A stretch of DNA of 64,000 nucleotides from Spirosoma linguale DSM 74 (GTDB lineage Bacteria > Bacteroidota > Bacteroidia > Cytophagales > Spirosomataceae), in assembly GCA_000024525.1 (NCBI GenBank), contig CP001769.1:1660001-1724000 (forward strand), written 5' to 3'. Positions within the stretch are counted from its first letter, which is position 1. Every line of letters begins with the position of its first letter. The notes under the pieces are model-generated. The model worked only from the letters and a program-made list of their open reading frames with translations, was not told where the DNA came from and did no database searches. The position numbers and the translations under genes are program-made. Shown in pieces: positions 27,094-35,605 of the stretch.

Positions 27094-29373
27094 TTACGGA
27101 TTGTTGTTTTCCAGTGCCTGCTGCGCTTCCTTTTCCCTGCGTTTTCGTTCGCGTCGTTCCTGCCGCAATTGTTTACGGGTTTTCACCGTATCTGCCGGGG
27201 CTGTTTCAGTCGAAGGTACTTCCGTCCGGTCAGGTTGAACCGTCGGCTGTTCGTCGTTACTGCGTGTGTCGTCGCCTTTCTTTCCTTTAAACAGTCGACG
27301 GAAGAAATTGCCGATGCCTCCGGCTCCGCCGTCTTCCTCATTAATGTCCACATCGGCCGGGTCGGTCATTAAGCTGTCGCCCTGGAATAAGGAGTCAACG
27401 GGAGCCACCTGCCGACGCAGCCCTTCGCGGAGTCGAACGTTGTAAAAACCATAGGCGCCGGAGTCGGGTGCAGTAAGACCTCGTTTGGCCATAATACGAC
27501 CAATGAGCCTGAAGTAGCCCCGTACGTTACGGACCTGCAACGTACCATCGGGCACAAACCAGCTCAGTGCTGCTTTCGGTCTAGGTACCACAAACGCCAG
27601 GAAGATACTTTCGCCTAAATCAAGCTCCGAAGGGCTTTTGGCGAAGTAATAGCGGGCGGCTTCGCTGATGCCGTAGATATTTTTGCCCCACTCAATAATG
27701 TTCAGGTAGACCTCATACATCCGTTCTTTCGAAACGATGTGTTCGTTTTCGATGAGCCAGACGATCAGGATTTCTTCAATCTTACGGGAAATGGTTTTAT
27801 TGCGGTTGAGGAAAGCATTCTTCACCAACTGCATGGAGATGGTGCTGGCTCCCCGCTTAAACGATTTTTCCTTAAAATTAGTCGCAATGGAAACCCGGAA
27901 GGCTTTCTCGTTGAACCCGTTGTGGGTGAAGAAGTTGTAATCTTCCGACGTTAACAGCGCGTTCCGTAGGTCGGGCGAAATCTGGTTCAGCGGGGTATAG
28001 TCCGGATTGGCAGGGCCAACGATAATGTCCCGAACGGGTTTGCCTTTCTCGTAGGGCGTGTAGACGAAGGGGCGGTTGATCGCGCTGAAATCGGTCTGCC
28101 CCATCTTAAGGATTCGGAAATTGTCCTGCGTCAGGCTAGAGTTAAACTTAACCGAATCGGGTAAGGCGGTATCGAAATGAAAGGCCAGGTTGTAGTTAAG
28201 CTTGCCGTCCACCTGCATACCCTCCAGCGATTCGAACAAACCCTGCGGAAACGAATTGAACAGGGCCTGGGCATCCATCGGACCCGTGTTCAGCTGTACG
28301 TCAAAAATCTTACCCGGTGCCAGACTCTCGGCAGATGCAACATCGGGCAAGGTGTATTTCAGGAACGGATGCGCACTGACTTCACCCAGATGCAGCGTTG
28401 ATGAGCTATCAACACCCACGTAGTTCTCACCCACAAACAGATTGGCATCTATAGCGGCCCGGCTGATGAGTACATCCGTCCGGGCAATGGATGGGTGATT
28501 GATGCGCAAATTTCGAACCGATCCGGCTCCTTCAAGGCGAAACTCTCCCCGCGAACGGTCTACATCGCGGAGTTCAGCCCGCAGCGTATCAGCCTGAACC
28601 TTGAGGTTATACTTTTTTTGAATGTAAGGTAGCTCAATGGGTACGGAGCGACCATTTTGCCCTTCGGCATATAAAGCCAGGTTATATTCTCGGTCGCCGG
28701 GGTCAGCAGTACCCGCCAAATGCCAGGTTGCCTGATTCCCATTCAACTTGATCGTTGACGAAACGGCTTCGTTCTCAATGAGCGCCGTTTGTGTTAACAG
28801 GCTAAGTGTATCGCTACCGACGTCGACACCCCGAAATTCCAGGTTATTGACATGAAGGTCATCGGGTATCTTAGAGAGTATGTTATCAATTAAATTCTCT
28901 GATACATCGGCCAGATTCGTGCGTCGGGTTGTTTCGTCGGGTGCGGAGTCGGTAGCCGTCGAATCCCGTTTTTTATGCAGCAGGAAATCTATATTAGTGA
29001 GCGAATCACGCTTTACGACCTGAATGAGGCCATTTTCGAGGGTCATGCCCGATAAGCCGATTTTGCCAGCCAGCAGTGGCCAAAAGCGAACAGCCAGTTC
29101 GACGCGCTGGATACGAGCCAAACTGTCGCGCGCTTCAGGAACGACAGAAATATCAGTAAACGCCAGCGAACTTAATCCGGTGAATTTTGCAGAACCAATC
29201 TTAACGTCGAGGTTATAATCACGCTTTGCCTTTCGAATCCCTCGTTCGAGGGCCGTTTTTAATAAGGCTTCGCGTTTGGAGTACGCAATGCCAGCGCCGA
29301 CCAGGGCCAGCAAAAATATACTTAAAAATACCCAACCTGCAATCCGGAGGGCTTTACGTTGACGATACGTCAT
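27094..29373 (-). CDS. biosynthetic peptidoglycan transglycosylase (GT51) with AsmA-like N-terminal region
   Basis: A 759-residue inner-membrane protein. One N-terminal helix (WVFLSIFLLALVGAGIAY) is followed by about 400 residues resembling AsmA/TamB-type periplasmic repeats (LSGMTLENGLIQVVKRDS, LHVNNLEFRGVDV). A GT51 lysozyme-like transglycosylase domain occupies about 455-630. The catalytic motif EDYNFFTHNGF matches EDxxFxxHxG, and GASTISMQLVKN and KIEEILIVWLIE follow. There is no transpeptidase domain. The tail is Lys/Arg/Glu-rich and probably disordered. It would polymerise lipid II glycan strands. The AsmA-like front end is not part of the usual MtgA. Confidence 0.85.
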   Translation of the reverse strand: MTYRQRKALRIAGWVFLSIFLLALVGAGIAYSKREALLKTALERGIRKAKRDYNLDVKIGSAKFTGLSSLAFTDISVVPEARDSLARIQRVELAVRFWPLLAGKIGLSGMTLENGLIQVVKRDSLTNIDFLLHKKRDSTATDSAPDETTRRTNLADVSENLIDNILSKIPDDLHVNNLEFRGVDVGSDTLSLLTQTALIENEAVSSTIKLNGNQATWHLAGTADPGDREYNLALYAEGQNGRSVPIELPYIQKKYNLKVQADTLRAELRDVDRSRGEFRLEGAGSVRNLRINHPSIARTDVLISRAAIDANLFVGENYVGVDSSSTLHLGEVSAHPFLKYTLPDVASAESLAPGKIFDVQLNTGPMDAQALFNSFPQGLFESLEGMQVDGKLNYNLAFHFDTALPDSVKFNSSLTQDNFRILKMGQTDFSAINRPFVYTPYEKGKPVRDIIVGPANPDYTPLNQISPDLRNALLTSEDYNFFTHNGFNEKAFRVSIATNFKEKSFKRGASTISMQLVKNAFLNRNKTISRKIEEILIVWLIENEHIVSKERMYEVYLNIIEWGKNIYGISEAARYYFAKSPSELDLGESIFLAFVVPRPKAALSWFVPDGTLQVRNVRGYFRLIGRIMAKRGLTAPDSGAYGFYNVRLREGLRRQVAPVDSLFQGDSLMTDPADVDINEEDGGAGGIGNFFRRLFKGKKGDDTRSNDEQPTVQPDRTEVPSTETAPADTVKTRKQLRQERRERKRREKEAQQALENNNP

Positions 29374-29397
29374 GCTTTATGTCTATGCTCGGAAGTG

Positions 29398-29405
29398 CAA
29401 AGATA
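29398..29405 (-). promoter_or_regulatory. -7 promoter box of the GT51 gene
   Basis: Reverse strand TATCTTTG, exact TAnnTTTG match, 24 bases upstream of the ATG; supports the start at 29373 and a very short leader. Confidence 0.55.
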
Positions 29406-29420
29406 GGGTATTTATGGGAT

Positions 29421-29521
29421 TAGGAGTGAGGAGTTGGTAGTGAGGAGTGAGGAGTTGCTGACGCGAGAATACTACTGGCGTCAGCAACTCCTCACTCCTC
29501 ACTACCAACTCCTCACTCCTA
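29421..29521. repeat. perfect 44-bp inverted repeat built of GAGGAGTGAG units
   Basis: Arms 29421-29464 and 29478-29521 are exact reverse complements with a 13-base loop. Each arm contains two direct copies of GGAGTGAGGAGTTG-like wording. It fills the space between the divergently spaced GT51 and GNAT genes, both minus strand. Related sequence appears after fabG (9482-9535). Confidence 0.9.
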
Positions 29522-29528
29522 TTACTGA

Positions 29529-29981
29529 TTAAAAGTCCAAATGGCAGTTTGTCCAGCCATCGTCGAAGCGGGTGCCAAACTGTTTGTAGAAGCCGATAGC
29601 GGGCTCGTTCCAGTCGAGTACCTGCCACATCATACCCGTACATTTCGTGTCGCGGGCCATCTCGATGGTTGCGTCGAGTAACAGTTTGCCGATACCGTAT
29701 CCTCGGAACGCTTCGGTCACGACAATGTCTTCCAGGTATAGCCGCTTGCCTTTCCAGGTGGAATACCGGTAAAAGTACAGGGCCATACCAACAATTTTCT
29801 GGCTGTCAGAATCTTCGGCCATGATCATTCCGAACAATGGATTGGGACCAAAGCCGTCTTCGGCCATTTGTTCAACGGTGTTTGAAACCTGATCGCCAGC
29901 CAGTTCATAAACGGCTAACTCCATAACTAAGTCAAACGCTTGTGGGATGTCGGCACGCGTGCCGGGACGAATAGAAATCAT
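29529..29981 (-). CDS. GNAT-family N-acetyltransferase
   Basis: 150-residue acetyl-CoA-dependent acetyltransferase. Motif A, with the acetyl-CoA pyrophosphate loop, is LEDIVVTEAFRGYGIGKLLL near residue 82. WNEPAIGFYKQFGTRFDDGW near the C-terminus is typical of the spermidine/thialysine acetyltransferase-like branch. Length is standard for a single GNAT fold. The amine substrate cannot be fixed. It follows rluD (68-base gap) on the same strand. Confidence 0.88.
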   Translation of the reverse strand: MISIRPGTRADIPQAFDLVMELAVYELAGDQVSNTVEQMAEDGFGPNPLFGMIMAEDSDSQKIVGMALYFYRYSTWKGKRLYLEDIVVTEAFRGYGIGKLLLDATIEMARDTKCTGMMWQVLDWNEPAIGFYKQFGTRFDDGWTNCHLDF

Positions 29982-30048
29982 GGGTGGGAGTGAGTTGGAA
30001 GATTTAGTAAGTGATAGGGAGGGACGTTAAGCAACTTATTGAATAAAA

Positions 30049-31095
30049 TCAGTCATTGGCATCAAGAGCCCGGCTTTCCAGTCTGCTTTTCCATTTGTTG
30101 AGGGCCGCCTGAAAATCGTCGGGGAGGTTAGAGTCGAACTGAAGCCATTCCTTCGTGCGCGGATGTTTGAAGCCTAATGATCGGGCGTGAAGGGCCTGGC
30201 GAGGCAGTAATTTAAACGCATTCTCAACGAAAGCCTTGTAACTGCCGACGGGTGTTCCGCGTAAAATCCGGTCACCCCCGTACATGGCATCATTGAATAA
30301 GGGGTTGCCGATGTGCTTGAAATGAGCCCGAATCTGATGCGTACGGCCGGTTTCCAGCTTGCACTCAACCAGGGCCACATAGCCCAGGTCTTCCAGCGTA
30401 GTGTAGTGCGTAACGGCCCACTTTCCTTTCGATTCGTCGTCGTAAATGGCCTGTACTTTACGGTCTTTTATTGACCGGCCGATGAATCCCGTAATGGTGC
30501 CGATTTGTGGATTCGGTACCCCCCAGGTCAGGGCATTATACGTGCGCTCGATGGTATGTTCAAAGAACTGACGCGCCAGATAGGTCATCGCAAACTCAGT
30601 CTTGGCAATCACCATCAGGCCCGACGTGTCCTTGTCGATTCGGTGAACCAGACCGGGTCTAACTTCACCATGTCGGGATGTGGGCAGATTCTGGAAGTGG
30701 TAGACCAGTGCGTTCACCAGCGTGCCATCCCAGTTGCCGTGCGCCGGGTGGACAACCATGCCCGCCGGTTTGTTGATCACCAGCAGGTCATCGTCCTCAA
30801 ACACAATGTTGATGGGGATGTTTTCGGGTTTCAGATCCGTTTCGCGGGGTGGGTGCGGCAGCGAAACGGTAATAATGTCCGAGGGTTTGATTTTATAGCT
30901 GGCTTTTGTCGGCTTATCGTTTACCCGAACCGATTCGGCATCGATACCGGCCTGAATTTTCGTGCGCGTGGCATTCTGCAGCCGGTCCATCAGGAAGCGG
31001 TCGATGCGCAGCAGGCTCTGGCCTTTGTCCACCACAATACGGTGATGCTCGTATAATTCGTCGTCTTCTGGTAATTCGTCTTCCGTTTCCGCCAC
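30049..31095 (-). CDS. rluD: RluA-family 23S rRNA pseudouridine synthase (RluD-like)
   Basis: 348 residues. An N-terminal S4 RNA-binding domain (LRIDRFLMDRLQNATRTKIQ, VRVNDKPTKASYKI) is followed by the pseudouridine synthase domain with the catalytic Asp motif VHRIDKDTSGLMVIAK. GRTHQIRAHFKHIGNPLFND is the family's substrate-binding stretch. RluD modifies helix 69 of 23S rRNA; the exact target is inferred from family. The start codon is GTG at 31095, since no ATG is available in frame upstream. A TATTTTTG box lies 62 bases upstream on this strand. Confidence 0.9.
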   Translation of the reverse strand: MAETEDELPEDDELYEHHRIVVDKGQSLLRIDRFLMDRLQNATRTKIQAGIDAESVRVNDKPTKASYKIKPSDIITVSLPHPPRETDLKPENIPINIVFEDDDLLVINKPAGMVVHPAHGNWDGTLVNALVYHFQNLPTSRHGEVRPGLVHRIDKDTSGLMVIAKTEFAMTYLARQFFEHTIERTYNALTWGVPNPQIGTITGFIGRSIKDRKVQAIYDDESKGKWAVTHYTTLEDLGYVALVECKLETGRTHQIRAHFKHIGNPLFNDAMYGGDRILRGTPVGSYKAFVENAFKLLPRQALHARSLGFKHPRTKEWLQFDSNLPDDFQAALNKWKSRLESRALDAND

Positions 31096-31137
31096 CGTTT
31101 TTATAACTAAAAAACCTATTCCCTCTCAAAAAGGCTA

Positions 31138-31164
31138 TAGGTTTGTAATGAATCGTCAAAAATA
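31138..31164. promoter_or_regulatory. divergent -7 boxes between rluD and the PLP deaminase gene
   Basis: Forward strand TAGGTTTG at 31138-31145 precedes the ATG at 31171 by 25 bases. Reverse strand TATTTTTG at 31157-31164 precedes rluD by 62 bases. Both match TAnnTTTG; they would be interleaved divergent promoters. Confidence 0.4.
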
Positions 31165-31170
31165 CGTAAT

Positions 31171-32091
31171 ATGGACGAACTTGCCCGTCAACTCGCCAAT
31201 TTGGTCGGCAACTCACCGCTTAAATTAATTGAAGCTCCGTTTCCGGAACCAGTGCCCATCCGTTTATTTCTTAAGCGCGACGATTTGTTGCATCCGCTGG
31301 TATCGGGCAATAAATGGCGGAAACTCAAGTATAATCTGCTGGCCGCTCGCGGGCAGAAGGTGGACACCTTGCTGACGTTTGGAGGGGCGTATTCCAACCA
31401 TCTGTACGCCACGGCAGCCGCCGGACAGGTATTTGGTTTTCGAACGATCGGTGTCGTGCGGGGCGACGAACTCGTCCGAAAGCCGCTGAAAAGCACACTG
31501 GCTTTTTGCCAGGCATCCGGGATGCAGCTTCATTTCGTTAGCCGGGACGACTATCGACGCAAAGAGGATGCCGATTTTCTGGATGTGTTAACGGCCCAAT
31601 TCGGCCCCTGTTATGTATTGCCCGAAGGCGGAACCAACGACCTGGCCATTCAGGGTACGGCGGAGATCATCCCCGAAATTACAGCCCAACTGGGCCGCAT
31701 ACCCGATTTCGTGTGCTGTCCGGTGGGTACGGGAGGAACGGTAGCCGGACTGATAACGTCTGCTCTAAAAGAGACAAGCGTGTTGGGATTTATGGCGTTA
31801 AAAGTACCCGACAGCCTGTGGCTGTCGGAGTTGTTTCCATCGACAGCCACAGGCTGTCGGGTACCTGATTACCATTTTGGCGGATACGCCAGAACGACGC
31901 CGGAACTGCTGAACTTTATCAGGACTTTCGAAAAGAGAAACGGCATCCTGTTGGAACAGGTTTATACCGGGAAGATGCTTTACGGTATTTACGACCTCGC
32001 CCGACAAGGGTATTTTCCCGAAGGAGCCTCCGTCGTGGCAGTTCATACCGGCGGGTTGCAGGGCAGGAGTAAGGCGCTGGATTCGGACTAA
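31171..32091 (+). CDS. ACC deaminase / D-cysteine desulfhydrase family PLP enzyme
   Basis: 306-residue fold-type II PLP enzyme. The PLP lysine is K48 in SGNKWRKLKYN, the Ser/Asn motif is FGGAYSNHLYATAAAG, and the phosphate loop is CPVGTGGTVAGL. Members deaminate 1-aminocyclopropane-1-carboxylate or break down D-cysteine; the two cannot be separated here. Residues about 212-231 (VPDSLWLSELFPSTATGCRV) are encoded by a perfect palindromic repeat inserted in frame, just before the conserved YHFGGYARTTPELLNF segment, where relatives have an unrelated sequence of similar length. The reading frame stays open, so the protein is probably still made. Divergent from rluD. Confidence 0.88.
   Translation: MDELARQLANLVGNSPLKLIEAPFPEPVPIRLFLKRDDLLHPLVSGNKWRKLKYNLLAARGQKVDTLLTFGGAYSNHLYATAAAGQVFGFRTIGVVRGDELVRKPLKSTLAFCQASGMQLHFVSRDDYRRKEDADFLDVLTAQFGPCYVLPEGGTNDLAIQGTAEIIPEITAQLGRIPDFVCCPVGTGGTVAGLITSALKETSVLGFMALKVPDSLWLSELFPSTATGCRVPDYHFGGYARTTPELLNFIRTFEKRNGILLEQVYTGKMLYGIYDLARQGYFPEGASVVAVHTGGLQGRSKALDSD
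31804..31864. repeat. intragenic palindromic (REP/BIME-like) element
   Basis: Perfect 24-bp arms (31804-31827 and 31841-31864) with a 13-base loop. Each arm is itself a small palindrome (CGACAGCC-TGT-GGCTGTCG). The structure of two inverted head-to-head palindromes resembles BIME units of REP elements. It lies entirely within the deaminase coding sequence. Confidence 0.85.
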
Positions 32092-32185
32092 ACCAGCTAC
32101 GTAGCAACGGCCAATCGCTATCATTTAAAAGAAGTACTACTTTAGCAATTAAAAATACCATAATTTGCCCTAAGGCAGATCAACT

Positions 32186-33460
32186 ATGGAAACGATATTC
32201 ACTACCGAGCGAGTCAGGCCGTTGCTGGCCCAGGTTCGCCAGTTTGTCGAAACGGAGCTTATCCCACTCGAAGACGGCTTTTCGCACCAGAACATCAGGG
32301 CTATTTTGCCCATTCTCGATCAGAAACGGCAGCAGGTTAAGGACGCTGGCCTGTGGGGTCTGCACTTGTCGGTTGCCGAAGGGGGACATGGTCTGACACT
32401 CTGCGAATTCGGGCAAATCAGCGAAGCCCTGGCCCATGCGCCGTTTTTCGGACATTACGTCTTTGGCTGCCAGGCACCCGATATTGGCAATACGGAACTG
32501 CTACACAAATTTGCCTCCGCCGAACTAAAAGAGCGCTATCTGAAGCCATTGATGTCGGGCGAAATCCGTTCGTGCTTTTCCATGACCGAGCCCGAATTCG
32601 CGGGGTCGAACCCCACGCGTATGGCTACGCTTGCTGTGCGGGAAGGGGATGAGTACGTTATCAACGGGCGGAAATGGTTTACCTCTTCGGCCGACGGAGC
32701 CGCCTTTGCGGTGGTGATGGCTGTAACCAATCCCGATGCCGCTCCACACCAGCGTGCCAGCATGATCATCGTCCCGACGGATACACCGGGGTTCAACATT
32801 GAGCGGAACATTCCGGTGTTTGGTGAAGCGGGCGAAGGCTGGTTTAGTCACGCCGAAGTGACCTACTCAAACTGCCGGGTGCCGGTCGCGAACGTCATTG
32901 CGGGCGAAGGGATGGGGTTTCGACTGGCGCAGGAACGGCTGGGGCCGGGTCGGGTACACCATTGCATGCGCTGGATTGGCAATGCGGAGAAAGCGCTGGA
33001 CCTCCTGTGCAAACGGGCTGCTACCCGCGAGATCGAAGACGGCGTGATGCTTGGCGAAAAGCAGTTCATTCAGGACTTTATTGCCCAAAGCCGGGCCGAA
33101 ATAGACGCCAGCCGTTTGTACGTACTAAACACGGCGCACATGATCGACACGGTGGGGGTGAGTAACGTCCGGGATGCCGTGTCGGCCATTAAGTTCTACG
33201 TGGCAAATGCGTTTCTGCGGGTACTCGACCGGGCCATTCAGGTACACGGTGCTCTGGGCGTTACGGACGACACCGTGCTGTCGGCGATGTATCGGCACGA
33301 GCGCGGTGCCCGTATCTGGGACGGAGCCGATGAAGTGCATAAGCAAAATCTGGCCATCAATATTCTCAAAACCTATGGTCTGGATATTAAAAAGAAAGCC
33401 CGTGAACTACGTCAGTTTCGTCAACTGATGGAAGCAGAGCGAATGATGAATGCAGAATGA
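32186..33460 (+). CDS. acyl-CoA dehydrogenase
   Basis: 424-residue FAD-dependent acyl-CoA dehydrogenase. The flavin/substrate motifs FSMTEPEFAGSNPTRMAT and INGRKWFTSSADGA are in the middle domain. The C-terminal helical domain holds VQVHGALGVTDDTVLSAMYRHERG and ARIWDGADEVHKQNLA. This version, somewhat longer than short-chain enzymes, belongs to the ACAD10/11-like bacterial group commonly paired with an APH-type kinase. The partner gene follows directly with an 11-base overlap, supporting a shared pathway that phosphorylates and dehydrogenates hydroxyacyl-CoAs or related acids. Confidence 0.9.
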   Translation: METIFTTERVRPLLAQVRQFVETELIPLEDGFSHQNIRAILPILDQKRQQVKDAGLWGLHLSVAEGGHGLTLCEFGQISEALAHAPFFGHYVFGCQAPDIGNTELLHKFASAELKERYLKPLMSGEIRSCFSMTEPEFAGSNPTRMATLAVREGDEYVINGRKWFTSSADGAAFAVVMAVTNPDAAPHQRASMIIVPTDTPGFNIERNIPVFGEAGEGWFSHAEVTYSNCRVPVANVIAGEGMGFRLAQERLGPGRVHHCMRWIGNAEKALDLLCKRAATREIEDGVMLGEKQFIQDFIAQSRAEIDASRLYVLNTAHMIDTVGVSNVRDAVSAIKFYVANAFLRVLDRAIQVHGALGVTDDTVLSAMYRHERGARIWDGADEVHKQNLAINILKTYGLDIKKKARELRQFRQLMEAERMMNAE

Positions 33461-34541
33461 TTTTCTTATGATTAGTCCTGATTTACCCCGTTCGGTTCGT
33501 TCGGGCGAAGAACTTGATTTACCAAAGCTGAACGACTTCCTTCAGGCCAATGTGCCGGAGGTAGGCACCGTGGCCGCCGTTCAGCAGTTTTCGGGTGGGT
33601 TCTCCAATCTTACTTATTTGCTTCAAACGGCCGACCAGGCCTATGTGCTGCGTCGGCCGCCGTTTGGAGCTACCATCAAAGGGGGGCACGACATGGGGCG
33701 GGAGTTTCGGGTATTATCGCTTTTGCAGAGCCACTACGATAAAGTACCCCGACCGGTGGTCTATTGTGAGACCGATGATGTGCTGGGGGCACCGTTTTAT
33801 ATCATGACCCGGATAACGGGTGTGATTCTGCGGGCGTCGATGGCACCAACGCTGAGCCTCGCTCCTGAGCGCATGCGGCAACTGTCTGAAGCGCTGGTTG
33901 ACAACCTCGTGACCATCCACAATCTTGACATAAGCAAAACGGGACTTAATCAATTAGGCAAGCCTGAGGGCTATGTGCAGCGGCAAGTAGAGGGATGGAT
34001 AAAGCGGTACCAAAATGCCGAAACGGATAAAATCCCGGCTATGGACACCACCGCTGACTGGCTTCGGCGCAACTATCCCGGCGATCAGGCTCCCGCCTTT
34101 TTGCACAACGATTACAAATTCGATAACGTCCTCTTCGCGTCCGATGAAGCTACGGGTGAACCCTTATCGGAAATAAAAGGGGTACTGGATTGGGAGATGG
34201 CTACCGTTGGCGACCCGCTCATGGATTTGGGCGCTATGCTGGCCTATTGGTCTGAAGCGGATGATAGTCCGGCCTACAGAAACTTCAACCTGACCTGGCT
34301 TCCAGGTAATCTGACCCGACAGGAGGTGGTGCGTCGCTACGCTGAGAAAAGCGGTCGTGATTTGAGTGAAATCCTATTTTACTATGTGTTCGGGCTTTAT
34401 AAAAACGCCGTGATTGCCCAGCAGATTTACGCCCGCTGGAAACAGGGGCATAGTAAGGATGCGCGTTTTGGCCATCTATTGCCCATGATCATTGAACTGG
34501 CAACGAAGGCCGCTAATGCTATCGAAACGGGCTTGCTGTAG
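33450..34541 (+). CDS. APH-type phosphotransferase (ACAD10/11-associated kinase)
   Basis: 363 residues, aminoglycoside-phosphotransferase fold. The catalytic loop is FLHNDYKFDNVLF (HxDxxxxN) and the metal-binding motif is VLDWEMATVGDPLMDLG. The N-terminal nucleotide-binding lobe includes FSGGFSNLTYLL and YVLRRPP. In mammals the homologous kinase domain is fused to the dehydrogenase as ACAD10/11, which handle 4-hydroxy acids; here the two are adjacent separate genes with overlapping ends. The exact start could be 33450 or the ATG at 33468 (MISPDLP). Its 3' end overlaps the convergent Sua5 gene by 23 bases. Confidence 0.85.
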   Translation: MQNDFLMISPDLPRSVRSGEELDLPKLNDFLQANVPEVGTVAAVQQFSGGFSNLTYLLQTADQAYVLRRPPFGATIKGGHDMGREFRVLSLLQSHYDKVPRPVVYCETDDVLGAPFYIMTRITGVILRASMAPTLSLAPERMRQLSEALVDNLVTIHNLDISKTGLNQLGKPEGYVQRQVEGWIKRYQNAETDKIPAMDTTADWLRRNYPGDQAPAFLHNDYKFDNVLFASDEATGEPLSEIKGVLDWEMATVGDPLMDLGAMLAYWSEADDSPAYRNFNLTWLPGNLTRQEVVRRYAEKSGRDLSEILFYYVFGLYKNAVIAQQIYARWKQGHSKDARFGHLLPMIIELATKAANAIETGLL

Positions 34542-35493
34542 GGGCGGGCACGCTGGCCCGGCGCAGTCGGTCATTCATCGCAGAGCCTAAGCCCGTATTC
34601 GGCAGAGGTTCGGCGTAGATGAGATCAACCGAAAGTGTATCTAATTCCCGAAGGCAAGCGAAGAGATTTTTGGCTGCTTCGTTGAGGTCACCCGTGGGCG
34701 AGAGAACACGCTGATTGCTGATTGGAATACCGCCAAAAGGCTCCCGGAATGCCAATGCGCCGATTCGTTCGCCCGGTTGGGGACTCTCTCCCGGCGATAA
34801 AAGCATGAGCGGTTTTCGGGGGGCATAATGGCTGCTCAACATGCCCGGTGCCTGCGGGTTCGACGTTGAATGCGTACGTACCGAAACCGACCCAATAACG
34901 GCCTCAATCTGCTCCAGTGCCATACCACCCAGCCGAAAAACGGTTGGTAGATTATTCTCGAATCCGACAATCGTAGATTCTATACCTACTCCGGCAGGTC
35001 CGCCATCAAGGATATACGGCACCTGATCGCCCAGTTGATCGGCTACATGTTGGGCTGTGGTGGGGCTGATATACCCGAAAGGATTGGCGCTTGGTGCCGC
35101 CAGCGGGAAATCGAGCGAGCGCAGCAGATCGAGGGTGAGCGGATGGTTCGGAATGCGGACCGCAACACTGGGAAGGCCCGACGTAACGAGGTCCGGGATA
35201 AGGCTCTGTTTGGGGAGAAGCAGGGTTAACGGGCCGGGCCAGAACGCTTCGGCCAGTTTTCGGGCTGGCTCGGGAATGTCGGTGATAAATTGGCTAACCT
35301 TATCGATTGAATCCGTATGAACAATGAGGGGATCGAACGAAGGGCGATTCTTTACCTGAAAAATTCGTAAGATGGCGTTGGTATCGAGCGCGTTACCGGC
35401 TAACCCGTATACCGTTTCGGTAGGAATACCCACCACATTTCCCGATTCTAGAAATTCTTTTGCCTTTCCCTTGTCTGTTCCTATCTGTGCCAT
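34519..35493 (-). CDS. L-threonylcarbamoyladenylate synthase (Sua5/YrdC)
   Basis: 324 residues. It makes threonylcarbamoyl-AMP for t6A37 modification of tRNAs. YrdC domain motifs: GIPTETVYGLAGNA, VKNRPSFDPLIVH, FWPGPLTLLLP and SANPFGYISPT. The C-terminal Sua5 extension is present (PGMLSSHYAPRKPLML), so this is the two-domain Sua5 type rather than the short TsaC. The start at 35493 (MAQIGTDKGK) is preferred to 35508 because a -7 promoter box ends at 35506, which would place 35508 upstream of transcription. Confidence 0.92.
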   Translation of the reverse strand: MAQIGTDKGKAKEFLESGNVVGIPTETVYGLAGNALDTNAILRIFQVKNRPSFDPLIVHTDSIDKVSQFITDIPEPARKLAEAFWPGPLTLLLPKQSLIPDLVTSGLPSVAVRIPNHPLTLDLLRSLDFPLAAPSANPFGYISPTTAQHVADQLGDQVPYILDGGPAGVGIESTIVGFENNLPTVFRLGGMALEQIEAVIGSVSVRTHSTSNPQAPGMLSSHYAPRKPLMLLSPGESPQPGERIGALAFREPFGGIPISNQRVLSPTGDLNEAAKNLFACLRELDTLSVDLIYAEPLPNTGLGSAMNDRLRRASVPAPTASPFR

Positions 35494-35505
35494 GATTTCG
35501 TGGCG

Positions 35506-35513
35506 CAAAGATA
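35506..35513 (-). promoter_or_regulatory. -7 promoter box of the Sua5 gene
   Basis: Reverse strand TATCTTTG, 13 bases before the ATG at 35493. It decides the start, since the upstream in-frame alternative overlaps the box. Confidence 0.55.
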
Positions 35514-35530
35514 GCGAGAAATTATAGTGC

Positions 35531-35594
35531 AGACGGAACCCCGCGTAGCCTTAAACTCTATTGATTGAGATAGTGGGCAGCGCGGGGTTCGTCT
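35531..35594. terminator. hairpin between Sua5 and FKBP genes
   Basis: AGACGGAACCCCGCG (35531-35545) pairs with CGCGGGGTTCGTCT (35581-35594) with one bulged base. It lies just after the FKBP stop codon (minus strand) and probably terminates that transcript. Confidence 0.6.
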
Positions 35595-35605
35595 TGTAGG
35601 TCTGA

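Noticed and set aside
29421..29521. CRISPR array
   Set aside because: Direct repeats inside are short and low-complexity and form an inverted repeat; no regular spacers and no cas genes.
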